Positions 17,198 through 25,548 of a DNA stretch of 64,000 nucleotides are shown here, piece by piece (the stretch's first letter is position 1; every line of letters starts with the position of its first letter). A model generated the notes under the pieces. It was not told the DNA's origin. It worked only from the letters and a program-made list of their open reading frames with translations, and searched no databases. The stretch is taken from the NCBI RefSeq assembly GCF_023073315.1, contig NZ_JADPJH010000018.1, forward strand, positions 557,534-621,533, written 5' to 3'. Source of the DNA: Bradyrhizobium sp. 1 (lineage in GTDB: Bacteria; Pseudomonadota; Alphaproteobacteria; Rhizobiales; Xanthobacteraceae). The position numbers and the translations under genes are program-made.

Positions 17198-18421
17198 CTA
17201 ATCCTTGGGCGCCCCCACTCTCCGCCCCGGAGCCGGCCCCACATACCTTGCCCGCGGCCGGATCAGCTTGCCAAACTGCAATTGCTCGCTGGCGTGTGCG
17301 ATCCAGCCCACGCTGCGGGCCATCGCGAACAAAGCGAGCTCGCTGCCAACCGGCAGGCGCAGCGCGTGCACGAGGACCGCGAGCGCGTAGTCGATATTGA
17401 CGAGCTCGCCGGTGGCTTCGACGATTCTTTCAGGCACTTCGCGCGTGAATTTTCGCGGCGCGCCGGCGCGGGAGAGCGCGTTCAGCAGCGATTGCGCGCG
17501 GGGATCGCCGCGTTTGTAGACGCCGTGGCCGAAGCCGGCGAAACGCTCGCCGAGCGCGACGCGCTCGCGCACCATCGGTCCGACATCGCGATCGACCAGT
17601 GTCTTGACGAGCTGCGAGGCCAGTACACCGGCGCCGCCATGCTTGGGGCCTTTCAGCGCGGCGAGGCCGGCGATGACGGAGTCGTAGAGATTGAGGCCGG
17701 TCGAGGCCGCGCAGCGCGCGGTGAAGGTGGACGCGTTCAATTCGTGATCGGCGAGCAGCACCAACGTGCGCCGGATCAGATCTGGCGCGTGCTTGTTGTC
17801 GGGCGCCCAGGCTTTTGCGATCTGCTGATGCAATGGCTCAGCCGACGGCCCGGCATTGAGCATGGTCGCGACCAGCAGCCGGACGATGCGGCCGCCGACC
17901 ATCGCCCGGCCGTCGGGCGCGCGCGTGAAGGCGCGGGGATCGGCGCTCGCGGCGAGCGCCAGCACGGCGATGGCGCGGTCGATCGGGGCTGCGCGTCGCG
18001 CGGCCTCACCAATCGCGCGCATCTCGTCGGAAATCTCGGGCTGATTGTCCTGGTCGAAGGGATCGACATCGGAGACGTCCCACAACAGCGTTGCCGTGTG
18101 CTCCAGCGTGTCGTTTTCGGCGAGATCGACGCAATTGACGCCCCGGTAGATCGCGCCCTCCTCGGTGATGGTCGATATCTCCGTATCCATGACCGGCAGA
18201 TCGGCATCGAAGCTGCGCAGGCCGCGCGGCTCCGGCGACGGCACCCGACGCTCCTTCAGCCCGCGGACATCCTCCGCGCGGTAGCGGTTTTTGCGCGAGT
18301 CCGGCGTCGGCTCGGACCGGATCAGGCCGCGGCTGACATAGGCGTAGAGCGTAGCCGGCGAGATCGCCAGCTCGGCGGCGGCTTCCCGGGCGGAGAGGTA
18401 GAGTCCGTCGGAATTTTTCAT
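17198..18421 (-). CDS. helix-turn-helix domain fused to citrate synthase
   Basis: A 407-residue protein with a MerR-like DNA-binding module at the N-terminus (about 8-45: YLSAREAAAELAIS, then PATLYAYVSRGLIRSEP) fused to a full citrate synthase domain. The synthase keeps the usual catalytic signatures: DHELNASTF, GPKHGGA, GFGHGVYKRGDPRA and NIDYALAVL with the Asp, plus an ARSVGWIAHA segment. It may therefore be both active and DNA-binding. It is divergent from a second citrate synthase homologue with an 80-base gap carrying two TTGAT-type inverted repeats. Either an enzyme with a relic domain or a metabolite-responsive repressor is possible. Confidence 0.9.
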   Translation of the reverse strand: MKNSDGLYLSAREAAAELAISPATLYAYVSRGLIRSEPTPDSRKNRYRAEDVRGLKERRVPSPEPRGLRSFDADLPVMDTEISTITEEGAIYRGVNCVDLAENDTLEHTATLLWDVSDVDPFDQDNQPEISDEMRAIGEAARRAAPIDRAIAVLALAASADPRAFTRAPDGRAMVGGRIVRLLVATMLNAGPSAEPLHQQIAKAWAPDNKHAPDLIRRTLVLLADHELNASTFTARCAASTGLNLYDSVIAGLAALKGPKHGGAGVLASQLVKTLVDRDVGPMVRERVALGERFAGFGHGVYKRGDPRAQSLLNALSRAGAPRKFTREVPERIVEATGELVNIDYALAVLVHALRLPVGSELALFAMARSVGWIAHASEQLQFGKLIRPRARYVGPAPGRRVGAPKD

Positions 18422-18422
18422 A

Positions 18423-18449
18423 TTGATTTATGTAATCAAGATTGATCAA
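18423..18449. promoter_or_regulatory. operator-like inverted repeats between citrate synthase genes
   Basis: TTGATT-N5-AATCAA at 18423-18439 is followed by the 8-base palindrome TTGATCAA at 18442-18449. They lie directly before the start of the HTH-citrate synthase gene and 53 bases before the divergent one. This is where an autoregulatory site of the HTH protein would be expected. Binding is inferred, not shown. Confidence 0.6.
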
Positions 18450-18501
18450 CCTGTCGAGAGGTCCGATTTTCCCCTGGTGCAGTGCAAAGGAGATTTGGGC
18501 C

Positions 18502-19596
18502 ATGAACATCCACCTCACCAAAAGCCAGATCGGGCTGGACGGCGTTCCCGCGGCCGAGACCGTGCTGAGCCATGTCGACGGCGAGCGCGGCGAGCTGATC
18601 ATCGCCGGCGAGCATGTCGGCCGCCTTGCCGCCAAATCGAGTTTTGAGGGCGTCACCGCCCGGCTCTGGAATGGCGCGAGCCAGAGCAGCTTAAGCGAAG
18701 CCAATGTGCGGGCGGGTCTCGGTGCGGCCCGTGAGCGCGCCTTCGCGCGGCTGGACGAGTTGCTACCGGCGACGCGCGGCATGGGCATCGTCGACGGCTT
18801 TCGCGCGGCGGTCGCCGGCCTTCGCGCCGAGCACGGCCTCGCGCACGAGGCGACCATCGTCGGCGCATTTCCGGTAATCGCCGGCGCGCTGGTCCGCCGC
18901 GCTAAAGGTCTCGATCCGGTCGCGCCAGATCCGAATGTGAGCCATGCCGCCGATACGCTGCGCATGCTCCACGGGCGCGCGCCTGAAACACGCGAGGTCA
19001 CCGCGCTGGACGCCTATCTCGTCACCGCCAGCGACCACGGCATGAACGCCTCGACCTTCACCGCGCGCGTGGTGGCCTCGACGCAAGCCGATCTGTTTGC
19101 CGCGGTGACCGCGGGCTATTGCGCGCTGACCGGTCCGCTGCATGGCGGCGCGCCGGAACCGGTGCTGGAAATGCTCGATGCGATCGGCTCGCGCGAGCGC
19201 ATCCAGCCCTGGGTGGATGCGGCGCTGGCACGCGGCGAGCGGATGATGGGCTTTGGCCACCGCGTCTATCGTGTGCGCGATCCGCGCGCCGACGTGCTCA
19301 AGACCGCGATCGAGGCGCTGGCGTCCAACGGAGCCGACCTGCCCTTTGCCGGCGAGGTCGAGTCCTATATCCGCAGCGCGCTGCGCAAGAAAAATCCGGA
19401 GCGGCCGCTGGAAACGAATGTGGAGTTCTTCACCGCGATCCTGCTCGATGCGCTGGCGATTCCACGGCAGGCGTTTACGCCGATCTTCGCAGTGGCACGG
19501 AGCGCGGGCTGGACCGCGCATGCACGCGAGCAGCAGCGGACGGGGCGGTTGATCCGGCCGAACTCGTCCTATGTCGGGGCGATGCCGGAGGGGTGA
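18502..19596 (+). CDS. citrate synthase / methylcitrate synthase family protein
   Basis: A 364-residue citrate synthase homologue condensing acetyl- or propionyl-CoA with oxaloacetate. Signatures are SDHGMNASTF, GPLHGGAPEP, MGFGHRVYRVRDPRA and FAVARSAGWTAHA. The catalytic Asp of the usual NVDF segment is Glu here (NVEFF); a similar change occurs in some other members of the family to my knowledge. AAAGGAG at 18486-18492 fixes the ATG at 18502. It is divergent from an HTH-citrate synthase fusion. It is unlikely to be the main TCA-cycle gltA, which is longer, so a role in propionyl-CoA or another condensation is possible. Confidence 0.88.
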   Translation: MNIHLTKSQIGLDGVPAAETVLSHVDGERGELIIAGEHVGRLAAKSSFEGVTARLWNGASQSSLSEANVRAGLGAARERAFARLDELLPATRGMGIVDGFRAAVAGLRAEHGLAHEATIVGAFPVIAGALVRRAKGLDPVAPDPNVSHAADTLRMLHGRAPETREVTALDAYLVTASDHGMNASTFTARVVASTQADLFAAVTAGYCALTGPLHGGAPEPVLEMLDAIGSRERIQPWVDAALARGERMMGFGHRVYRVRDPRADVLKTAIEALASNGADLPFAGEVESYIRSALRKKNPERPLETNVEFFTAILLDALAIPRQAFTPIFAVARSAGWTAHAREQQRTGRLIRPNSSYVGAMPEG

Positions 19597-19600
19597 GGAC

Positions 19601-19696
19601 TCGTAGGGTGGGCAAAGGCGCGCTTACGCCGTGCCCACCATCGATCCGAAATTGCAACAGAAGTGGTGGGCACGCTTCGCTTTGCCCACCCTACGA
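19601..19696. repeat. palindromic repeat with GTAGGGTGGGCAAA arms
   Basis: Perfect outer arms TCGTAGGGTGGGCAAA and its complement enclose inner CGTGCCCACC and GGTGGGCACG. This element is widespread in Bradyrhizobium intergenic regions. It is followed at about 19717-19771 by a second, half-palindromic unit (CCCTCATCCGGCGCTTCGCGCC then CACAAGGGGAGAAGGG). Together they fill the space between the citrate synthase and the convergent dnaJ-like gene. Confidence 0.85.
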
Positions 19697-19792
19697 TACT
19701 TTCAGTGAACACGCGGATGGAGACCCCTCATCCGGCGCTTCGCGCCACCTTCTCCCACAAGGGGAGAAGGGAAGAAGAAAGGCAGCGAGGCC

Positions 19793-20431
19793 CTAGGCTT
19801 CCCGCACCACCGTCTTCAGATAATTATACGCCTTGATGATCTCGATCAGGCGATCCTCGGTCGAGCGGTCGCCGCCATTGGCGTCGGGGTGGTGCTGCTT
19901 GACCAGCGCCTTGTACTTGGACTTGACGTCGGCGAGCGTGGAACTGGGGCCGAGGCCCATGACCTGGAGCGCCTTGCGCTCGGCGTTCATCACCTTGCGC
20001 GTCTCGGCCTTGGGCTCGGCGGCATCGGGACTCTTCCGCCAGCCGGTCCGGCCGTTGAGCTCCTGGAACATGCTGAACGGATCGAAGGCGCCATCGATCT
20101 CGGATTCCGCGCCCTTCTTGACGCCGCCATTGGCGCCCATCTTCCAGGTCGGACGGTGGCCGGTCAACGCGTCCTTCTGGTAGCGCGCGACGGCGTCGGC
20201 ATTCATGCCGGAGAAGAAATTGTAGTTTTGGTTGTACTCGCGCACGTGGTTCAGGCAGAAGTGCCAGTACTCACGCTGGTTGTCGCGACCCTTGGGCGCA
20301 CGATGCGCGCCCTTGTTCTGACACCCGGTCCATTCGCAATTGGCCACGGTGTCGCGCGGCTTCACCTCCGGCTGCTTGCCTTTCGGCTTGACCCGGATGG
20401 AGTCGAAGAACTTTGATGAATCGATCGGCAT
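19793..20431 (-). CDS. J-domain protein with N-terminal Cys/His cluster
   Basis: A 212-residue protein. The C-terminal 65 residues are a J domain (ALQVMGLGPSSTLADVKSKYKALVKQHHPD) with the HPD triad that stimulates Hsp70 ATPase. Unlike DnaJ, the J domain is at the C-terminus. The N-terminal half holds CEWTGCQNKGAHRAP and, after a spacer, YWHFCLNHVREYN, a C-x4-C...C-x2-H arrangement that could bind zinc. The gene is divergent from bolA, an arrangement I associate with rhizobia. ATG 20431 is chosen over an upstream TTG. The client is unknown. Confidence 0.9.
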   Translation of the reverse strand: MPIDSSKFFDSIRVKPKGKQPEVKPRDTVANCEWTGCQNKGAHRAPKGRDNQREYWHFCLNHVREYNQNYNFFSGMNADAVARYQKDALTGHRPTWKMGANGGVKKGAESEIDGAFDPFSMFQELNGRTGWRKSPDAAEPKAETRKVMNAERKALQVMGLGPSSTLADVKSKYKALVKQHHPDANGGDRSTEDRLIEIIKAYNYLKTVVREA

Positions 20432-20527
20432 GACCAACTTTGACTACGCAATGCAAAAACCTTCAAGTCTTGACATTGCAATTAGATCGATACCCCGGGC
20501 ATTGACGGGGTGTGATGACGCGCCTTA

Positions 20528-20806
20528 ATGGCGATCATGGTTATGAAAGACACTATCAGCAACAAGTTGCAGGAAGCTTTCACGCCCGAAAGCCTGCAAG
20601 TCGTCGACGAGTCACATTTGCATGAAGGCCATGCCGGCCATCGGCCGAGCGGCGAGACGCACTTCCGCGTTTATATCGTGTCTGCCGCCTTCAAAGGGAA
20701 GAGCCGGGTCGACCGCCACCGCATGATAAATGCGGCGCTGGCCGCGGAACTCGCGGGCAGCGTGCACGCGCTGGCGATCCACGCGCAGGCGCCGGGGGAA
20801 GGATAA
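20528..20806 (+). CDS. bolA: BolA family protein
   Basis: A 92-residue BolA protein, a small class II KH-like fold that pairs with monothiol glutaredoxins in iron-sulfur and redox control. Key features are VVDESHLHEGHAGH, where the conserved His residues sit, FRVYIVSAAFKGKSRVDRHRMIN (the helix-turn-helix-like segment) and HALAIHAQAPGE. Three ATGs are clustered at 20528, 20537 and 20543 and no strong ribosome site separates them, so the start may be up to five residues shorter. It is divergent from the J-domain gene with 96 bases between. Confidence 0.92.
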   Translation: MAIMVMKDTISNKLQEAFTPESLQVVDESHLHEGHAGHRPSGETHFRVYIVSAAFKGKSRVDRHRMINAALAAELAGSVHALAIHAQAPGEG

Positions 20807-20810
20807 CCGC

Positions 20811-20950
20811 CGTCATGCCCCGCCTAGTGCGCAATTGCGCACGGGGGCGGGGCTTCCAGTAAACACCGGCATCGAGATTCAATCGATAGGCCGCAGGGTA
20901 TTGGATCATCCGCCCCAGTGCGCAAGTGTGCACAAGGCGGACGATGACAG
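20811..20950. repeat. palindromic extragenic repeat, family C copy
   Basis: It begins CGTCATGCCCCGCC and ends GGCGGACGATGACAG, with inner blocks AGTGCGCAATTGCGCAC and AGTGCGCAAGTGTGCAC. These are the Bradyrhizobium repeats that recur with tip variants such as 37549-37674. It lies between the convergent bolA and CNNM genes. Confidence 0.8.
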
Positions 20951-20961
20951 CTTGATCTGCG

Positions 20962-22266
20962 TCAAAACGACGTCCCGGCCCGCCTTGGCTTGGCCTCTTC
21001 CATCTCGGCATCGCGCGGCACCGGTGAAATACGGAGCGCGGTGATGCGGTTGCGTTCGCGGCGAAGCACGCGGAAGCGGAAGCCGTGGAAGGTAAAACTC
21101 TGGCCGCGGTCGGGGATCGATTGCGCCTCGTGGATGACGAGGCCCGCGACCGTGGTTGCCTCCTGATCGGGCAGACGCCAGTCCATGGCGCGGTTGAGAT
21201 CGCGGATCGGCACCGAGCCGTCGACCACGACCGAGCCGTCCGGCTGGGCGCGCACGCCCGCGACAACGACGTCATGCTCGTCGGAGATGTCGCCGACGAT
21301 CTCTTCCAGAATGTCTTCCAGCGTCACGAGACCTTCCACTTCGCCGTACTCGTCGACGACGAGCGCGAAATGAGTTTTTCGGCGCCGGAAGGCCTTCAAC
21401 TGCTCGGACACGGGCCGCATCTCCGGCACGAACCAGGGCGGCAGCGCGATGGTGGAGACGTCGATGCGCGAGGTATCACCGTCGGCGGCGCGGATCGCGC
21501 GCAGGAGATCCTTGGCATGGAGTACGCCGATGATGTTTTCCGGCTTCTCGCGCCAGAGCGGAATGCGGGTGTATTCGGTCGCCAGCACCTCACGCACCAG
21601 CTCCTCCGGCGGCAGATCGGCGTTGATCATCATCATCTCGGTGCGATGGATCATGACGTCGGAGACCTGGAGCTCGCGCAGGTCGAGCAGGCCGCCAAGC
21701 ATGTCGCGGTCCTGCTTCTCGACCTTGCCCTCGTGATGCAACAGGTCGACCGCGCCGCGCAGGCGCTCGGTCGGCGACAGGATCGCCTGGTGCTCGCCGG
21801 CAAGGCCGAACACGCGCATCAACAGCCGCACGATGACTTCCACGATCCGCAGCAGCGGACCGAGCACGTACATCGTCAGCCGCATCGGGCGCGCGACCGC
21901 GAGCGCCATGCGGTCGGGCGCGTTGATCGCGATGGTCTTGGGCAGCACTTCGGCGAAGATGACCACCAGCACGGTCATCACGCCGGTCGCATAAAGCACG
22001 CCGACATCGCCGAACCAGGACGTGAAGATGCTGGTGGCAAGGGCGGATGCACTGATATTGGCGATGTTGTTGCCGAGCAGCAGCGCGCCGATCAGGCGCT
22101 CGCGCATATCCAGCAGTCCCGAGACCACATCGGCGTCGCGGTTGCCCTGCTTGGAGAGCCGCAACATGCTGGCGCGCGAGGCGCCGATCAGTGCGGTCTC
22201 GCTCGCGGCGAAGAAGCCCGAGACGAGCAGGCAGAGGACGACGATGGTGAAGCCAAGCCAATCCAT
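20962..22266 (-). CDS. HlyC/CorC-type CNNM-CBS membrane protein
   Basis: A 434-residue inner-membrane protein. The N-terminal CNNM domain (about 1-190) has three to four hydrophobic helices, including FTIVVLCLLVSGFFAASETAL and GNNIANISASALATSIF. A CBS pair follows (about 205-330, with MIHRTEMMMINADLPPEELV and VVDEYGEVEGLVTLEDILEEIVG), then a CorC_HlyC C-terminal domain from about 345. These proteins are linked to magnesium and cobalt efflux or resistance and CBS-mediated nucleotide sensing; the hemolysin label is historical. It is 44 bases downstream of aroB on the same strand and likely in its transcript. Confidence 0.94.
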   Translation of the reverse strand: MDWLGFTIVVLCLLVSGFFAASETALIGASRASMLRLSKQGNRDADVVSGLLDMRERLIGALLLGNNIANISASALATSIFTSWFGDVGVLYATGVMTVLVVIFAEVLPKTIAINAPDRMALAVARPMRLTMYVLGPLLRIVEVIVRLLMRVFGLAGEHQAILSPTERLRGAVDLLHHEGKVEKQDRDMLGGLLDLRELQVSDVMIHRTEMMMINADLPPEELVREVLATEYTRIPLWREKPENIIGVLHAKDLLRAIRAADGDTSRIDVSTIALPPWFVPEMRPVSEQLKAFRRRKTHFALVVDEYGEVEGLVTLEDILEEIVGDISDEHDVVVAGVRAQPDGSVVVDGSVPIRDLNRAMDWRLPDQEATTVAGLVIHEAQSIPDRGQSFTFHGFRFRVLRRERNRITALRISPVPRDAEMEEAKPRRAGTSF

Positions 22267-22310
22267 GAATCACTCGACAGAGAATCACTCGACAGAAATT
22301 CAGCCGCGCA

Positions 22311-23459
22311 TCACGCCTTCTGCGCCAGCTTCTCTTTCAGGAAATCGCGCACCGGGGCCGGCTCGACATCCTTCGCGATGACAGCGCGTCCGACAGCCTC
22401 CAGCAGGATGAAGGTGAGCTTGCCGCGCTTGACCTTCTTGTCCTGCGCCATCAAGGCCATCAGCGCGTCGGCATCGGCAAGCCCCTCCTGCGCGAAGCCG
22501 GCGATGTCCTGCAAACGCGTCGGCAGACCCGCTTCAACCAGATGCCGCTCGACGCGCGTGGCGTCGGCTTCGCCGATCATGCCGAGCTTTGCCGAAAACT
22601 GCGCCGCCAGCGTCATACCGATCGACACGCCCTCGCCGTGGAACAGACGGTCGGAGAACCCGGTCGCGGCTTCCAGCGCGTGCCCAAAAGTGTGGCCGAG
22701 ATTGAGCAGCGCGCGCTCGCCGGTCTCGCGCTCGTCGCGCGAGACGACGCCGGCCTTGGCGCGGCACGAGGTCGCGATCGCATGCTCGCGCGCGGAGCCG
22801 CCCTTGACGATGTCGGAATGATTCTTTTCCAGCCAGGTGAAGAAGGCCTCGTCGCCGAGCACGCCGTATTTTGCGACTTCGGCATAGCCGGCACGGAATT
22901 GCCGCGGCGACAGCGTGTCGAGCACGGCGGTGTCGGCGATCACAAGCACCGGCTGGTGGAAGGCGCCGAGCAGATTCTTGCCCTGCGGCGAGTTGATGCC
23001 GGTCTTGCCGCCGACGGAGGAATCGACCTGCGCCAGCAGCGAGGTCGGCACCTGCACGAAATCGACGCCGCGGCGCAGGATCGCGGCCGCAAAGCCGGCG
23101 AGATCGCCGACCACGCCACCGCCGAGCGCGATGACGAGATCGTTGCGCTCGATCTTTGCCGCGATCAAGGCCTCGCTGACCTTTTCGAGGCCGGCATAGG
23201 TCTTCGAGATCTCGCCTTCCTCGACGACGATTCGCGAGGTCGGGATGCCGCTCGCGGCAAGCGATGCTTCAGCCGGCTCGAGCCAGTATTTCGCAACTGT
23301 GCGGTCGGTGACGATCGCGGTGCGCACGCCGGGGCGCAACGCTGCGACCCGCTCGCCGAGCGAAGCGAGCACGCCGCGGCCGATGACGATGTCATAGGCG
23401 CGATCGCCCAGCGCGACGTCGACGTTGACAGGGTCGGAATGTTTCAAGGGCGCAGTCAT
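22311..23459 (-). CDS. aroB: 3-dehydroquinate synthase
   Basis: AroB converts DAHP to 3-dehydroquinate in the shikimate pathway using NAD and a divalent metal. The 382-residue protein has the NAD-binding GGGVVGDLAGFAAA, VPTSLLAQVDSSVGGKTGIN, and the metal-binding Glu/His residues in YAEVAKYG and LNLGHTFGHALE. The ATG at 23459 overlaps the aroK stop by four bases, so an upstream extension is rejected. aroK-aroB is the usual order. Confidence 0.97.
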   Translation of the reverse strand: MTAPLKHSDPVNVDVALGDRAYDIVIGRGVLASLGERVAALRPGVRTAIVTDRTVAKYWLEPAEASLAASGIPTSRIVVEEGEISKTYAGLEKVSEALIAAKIERNDLVIALGGGVVGDLAGFAAAILRRGVDFVQVPTSLLAQVDSSVGGKTGINSPQGKNLLGAFHQPVLVIADTAVLDTLSPRQFRAGYAEVAKYGVLGDEAFFTWLEKNHSDIVKGGSAREHAIATSCRAKAGVVSRDERETGERALLNLGHTFGHALEAATGFSDRLFHGEGVSIGMTLAAQFSAKLGMIGEADATRVERHLVEAGLPTRLQDIAGFAQEGLADADALMALMAQDKKVKRGKLTFILLEAVGRAVIAKDVEPAPVRDFLKEKLAQKA

Positions 23460-24082
23460 CGTACGGCACTCGCGACGTCGGCAGGTGGTTGGGGCGCGGC
23501 CTTTTCGCCGCAAAGATGCGCGCGCAGCGTCTCGATGGTCTCATCGACGATTCGGTCGTGCGGCACGTCGCGCGAGGCGATGGTGAGGTCGGCCTTGCCA
23601 TAGACCGGCTCGCGCTCGATGAGCAGGCGCGTGACAGTTCCTTCGGGATCGGCGGTCTGGAGCAGCGGCCGATCGGCCCGGCGGCGGACGCGGCGCATGA
23701 TGACGTCGTGGTCCGCCTTGAGCCAGATCGAGATCGCCTTGGCCGCGATCCGGCCCCGCGTCTCCTCGCGCATGAAAGCGCCGCCGCCGGTCGCCAGCAC
23801 AATGGGCCCGCCGTCGAGCAGGCGCGCGATCACGCGGGTCTCGCCGTCACGGAAATGCGCCTCGCCATGGCGCTCGAAAATCTCCGGTATGGTCATGCCG
23901 GCCGCCGCCTCGATCTCGGTGTCGGCGTCGATGAAGGGCAGCTTGAGCCTGAGAGCCATGCGGCGGCCGATGGTGGATTTGCCCACCCCCATCATGCCGA
24001 CCAGCACGATCGAGCGCGCCCCGAGCGCCGACAGGATGTCGGCCTCGGGCGAAGCTTGGATCGGCAACGCGGCGTCGGACAT
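23456..24082 (-). CDS. aroK: shikimate kinase
   Basis: AroK phosphorylates shikimate at the 3-OH. The 208-residue protein has Walker A GMMGVGKSTIG (residues about 29-39), FIDADTEIE with the shikimate-binding Asp, the FRDGE segment, the GGG triplet in LATGGGAFM, and lid arginines in RRRADRPLL. It carries an N-terminal extension of about 20 residues and a C-terminal tail (PQPPADVASA), as in other alphaproteobacterial forms. It is translationally coupled to aroB (ATGA). Confidence 0.96.
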   Translation of the reverse strand: MSDAALPIQASPEADILSALGARSIVLVGMMGVGKSTIGRRMALRLKLPFIDADTEIEAAAGMTIPEIFERHGEAHFRDGETRVIARLLDGGPIVLATGGGAFMREETRGRIAAKAISIWLKADHDVIMRRVRRRADRPLLQTADPEGTVTRLLIEREPVYGKADLTIASRDVPHDRIVDETIETLRAHLCGEKAAPQPPADVASAVR

Positions 24083-24228
24083 GGATTCGCTCAATCTGCC
24101 GCCAAAGGCGGCACCCTTTGGCCACCTATACGACCCCAAAGGGGGCCTCGCCAGAGGACTCTTGCCACGAAACGGCGAACATGTTGGATGATTTCATTGG
24201 TTAATTTGGACGCCTGAGACCTTGCCCG

Positions 24229-24375
24229 ATGCCCAGCCTGTTCCGCTTCCTGACGGCCGTCGCCGTGATCGCCGGCATCGTCTATGGCGTGGTGTTCGCG
24301 CTGGCGAATTTCGTCAGCCCGAAGTCGCGGGAAATGACGGTGACGATCCCGCCGGATAAGTTTCTCAAGAAATAG
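24229..24375 (+). CDS. small single-pass membrane protein, 48 aa
   Basis: A 48-residue protein starting MPSLFRFLTAVAVIAGIVYG, with one membrane helix (about residues 5-27) and a short polar tail ending IPPDKFLKK. From memory, a gene of this sort is kept between aroK and xerD in Bradyrhizobium and relatives and is sometimes mislabelled as a kinase fragment. It ends 17 bases before xerD and is in the same direction, so it is probably co-transcribed. Function unknown. Confidence 0.78.
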   Translation: MPSLFRFLTAVAVIAGIVYGVVFALANFVSPKSREMTVTIPPDKFLKK

Positions 24376-24392
24376 GAGCTAGGCTGCGGGGC

Positions 24393-25367
24393 ATGCGTGC
24401 CAGATCTTCCGCAAACAAGCCCTCAGACACGAAACTCGCCGGCCTGTTCCTCGACATGCTCGCGGCGGAACAGGGCGCCGGTCCCAACACGCTCGATGCC
24501 TACCGCCGCGACCTCACCGATTTCTCGGAGTTTCTGGGCCGCTCCGGCCACACATTTGCGGACGCGGAGACGCAGACGCTGCGCGACTATCTCGCCGATC
24601 TCGACACCCGCGGCTTCAAATCCACCAGCGTCGCGCGGCGGCTGTCGGCGATGCGGCATCTCTATCGGTTCCTGCTGAACGAGCGCATCCGCTCCGAGGA
24701 TCCCGCCGCGATCCTGTCCGGTCCCAAGCGCGGCCGCGGCCTGCCAAAGGTGCTGTCGATTGCCGATGTCGACCGCATGCTCCGCCGCGCCAAGGAATTG
24801 AGCGAGGCGGAAGATGCTTCGCCCGCAAAACGGCTGCGGGCCTTGCGGCTGTATTGCCTGCTCGAGGTGCTCTACGCCACGGGCCTGCGCGTCTCCGAGC
24901 TGGTGGCGCTGCCGCGCACGGCGGCCAAGCGCGACGCGCGCATGATCGTGGTGCGCGGCAAGGGCAACAAGGAACGGCTGGTGCCGCTCAACGAGGCCTC
25001 GCGGCAGGCGATGGCGGATTACCTCAGCGCAACGGAAGCCGCGAAGACCGAGAAGAAGAAAGACAGCCTCGCCGCCTCGAAATGGCTGTTTCCCTCGTTC
25101 GGCGAGAGCGGGCATTTGACGCGGCAGCATTTTGCCCGCGACCTCAAGGAGCTCGCGGTCGCCTCGGGCTTGCAGGCCCGGCTGGTCTCCCCGCACGTGC
25201 TGCGCCATGCCTTTGCCAGCCATCTGCTCCACAACGGCGCCGATCTGCGCATCGTGCAGACCCTGCTCGGCCACACCGACATCTCGACGACGCAGATCTA
25301 TACCCATGTGGTCGAGGAGCGGCTGAAGAGCCTGGTGCGCGATCTGCATCCGCTGGCGGAGAAGTAA
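24393..25367 (+). CDS. xerD: site-specific tyrosine recombinase XerD
   Basis: XerD with XerC resolves chromosome dimers at dif under FtsK control. The 324-residue protein has an N-terminal SAM-like core-binding domain and a catalytic domain with all active residues visible: Arg in ATGLRVSEL, Lys in GKGNKERLVPL, His and Arg in HVLRHAFASH, His in LGHTDIS, and the Tyr nucleophile in TQIYTHV. The housekeeping location beside aroK and accA and the full-length domain argue for the core XerD rather than a phage or integron integrase. No dif site was recognised. Confidence 0.93.
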   Translation: MRARSSANKPSDTKLAGLFLDMLAAEQGAGPNTLDAYRRDLTDFSEFLGRSGHTFADAETQTLRDYLADLDTRGFKSTSVARRLSAMRHLYRFLLNERIRSEDPAAILSGPKRGRGLPKVLSIADVDRMLRRAKELSEAEDASPAKRLRALRLYCLLEVLYATGLRVSELVALPRTAAKRDARMIVVRGKGNKERLVPLNEASRQAMADYLSATEAAKTEKKKDSLAASKWLFPSFGESGHLTRQHFARDLKELAVASGLQARLVSPHVLRHAFASHLLHNGADLRIVQTLLGHTDISTTQIYTHVVEERLKSLVRDLHPLAEK

Positions 25368-25548
25368 CGGTTCTCGCGGGCGAAACCGCCTTGACTTCCG
25401 CCACATCTCCGCAGAAAGAGCCGTGGCCCCACGGCTGATTTGGCGGGCTGCTCATGAGCACACAGGCCAACTCATTGACGAAGCTACACTTCTTTCCACG
25501 ACCCCAACCACGCTTCGCTCTCTCGCCCCGTCCCCCTATATTGAGTTG

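Noticed and set aside
24393..25367. Mobile-element integrase
   Set aside because: The tyrosine recombinase has the full XerD domain layout and sits between core genes, with no attachment site or cargo nearby.
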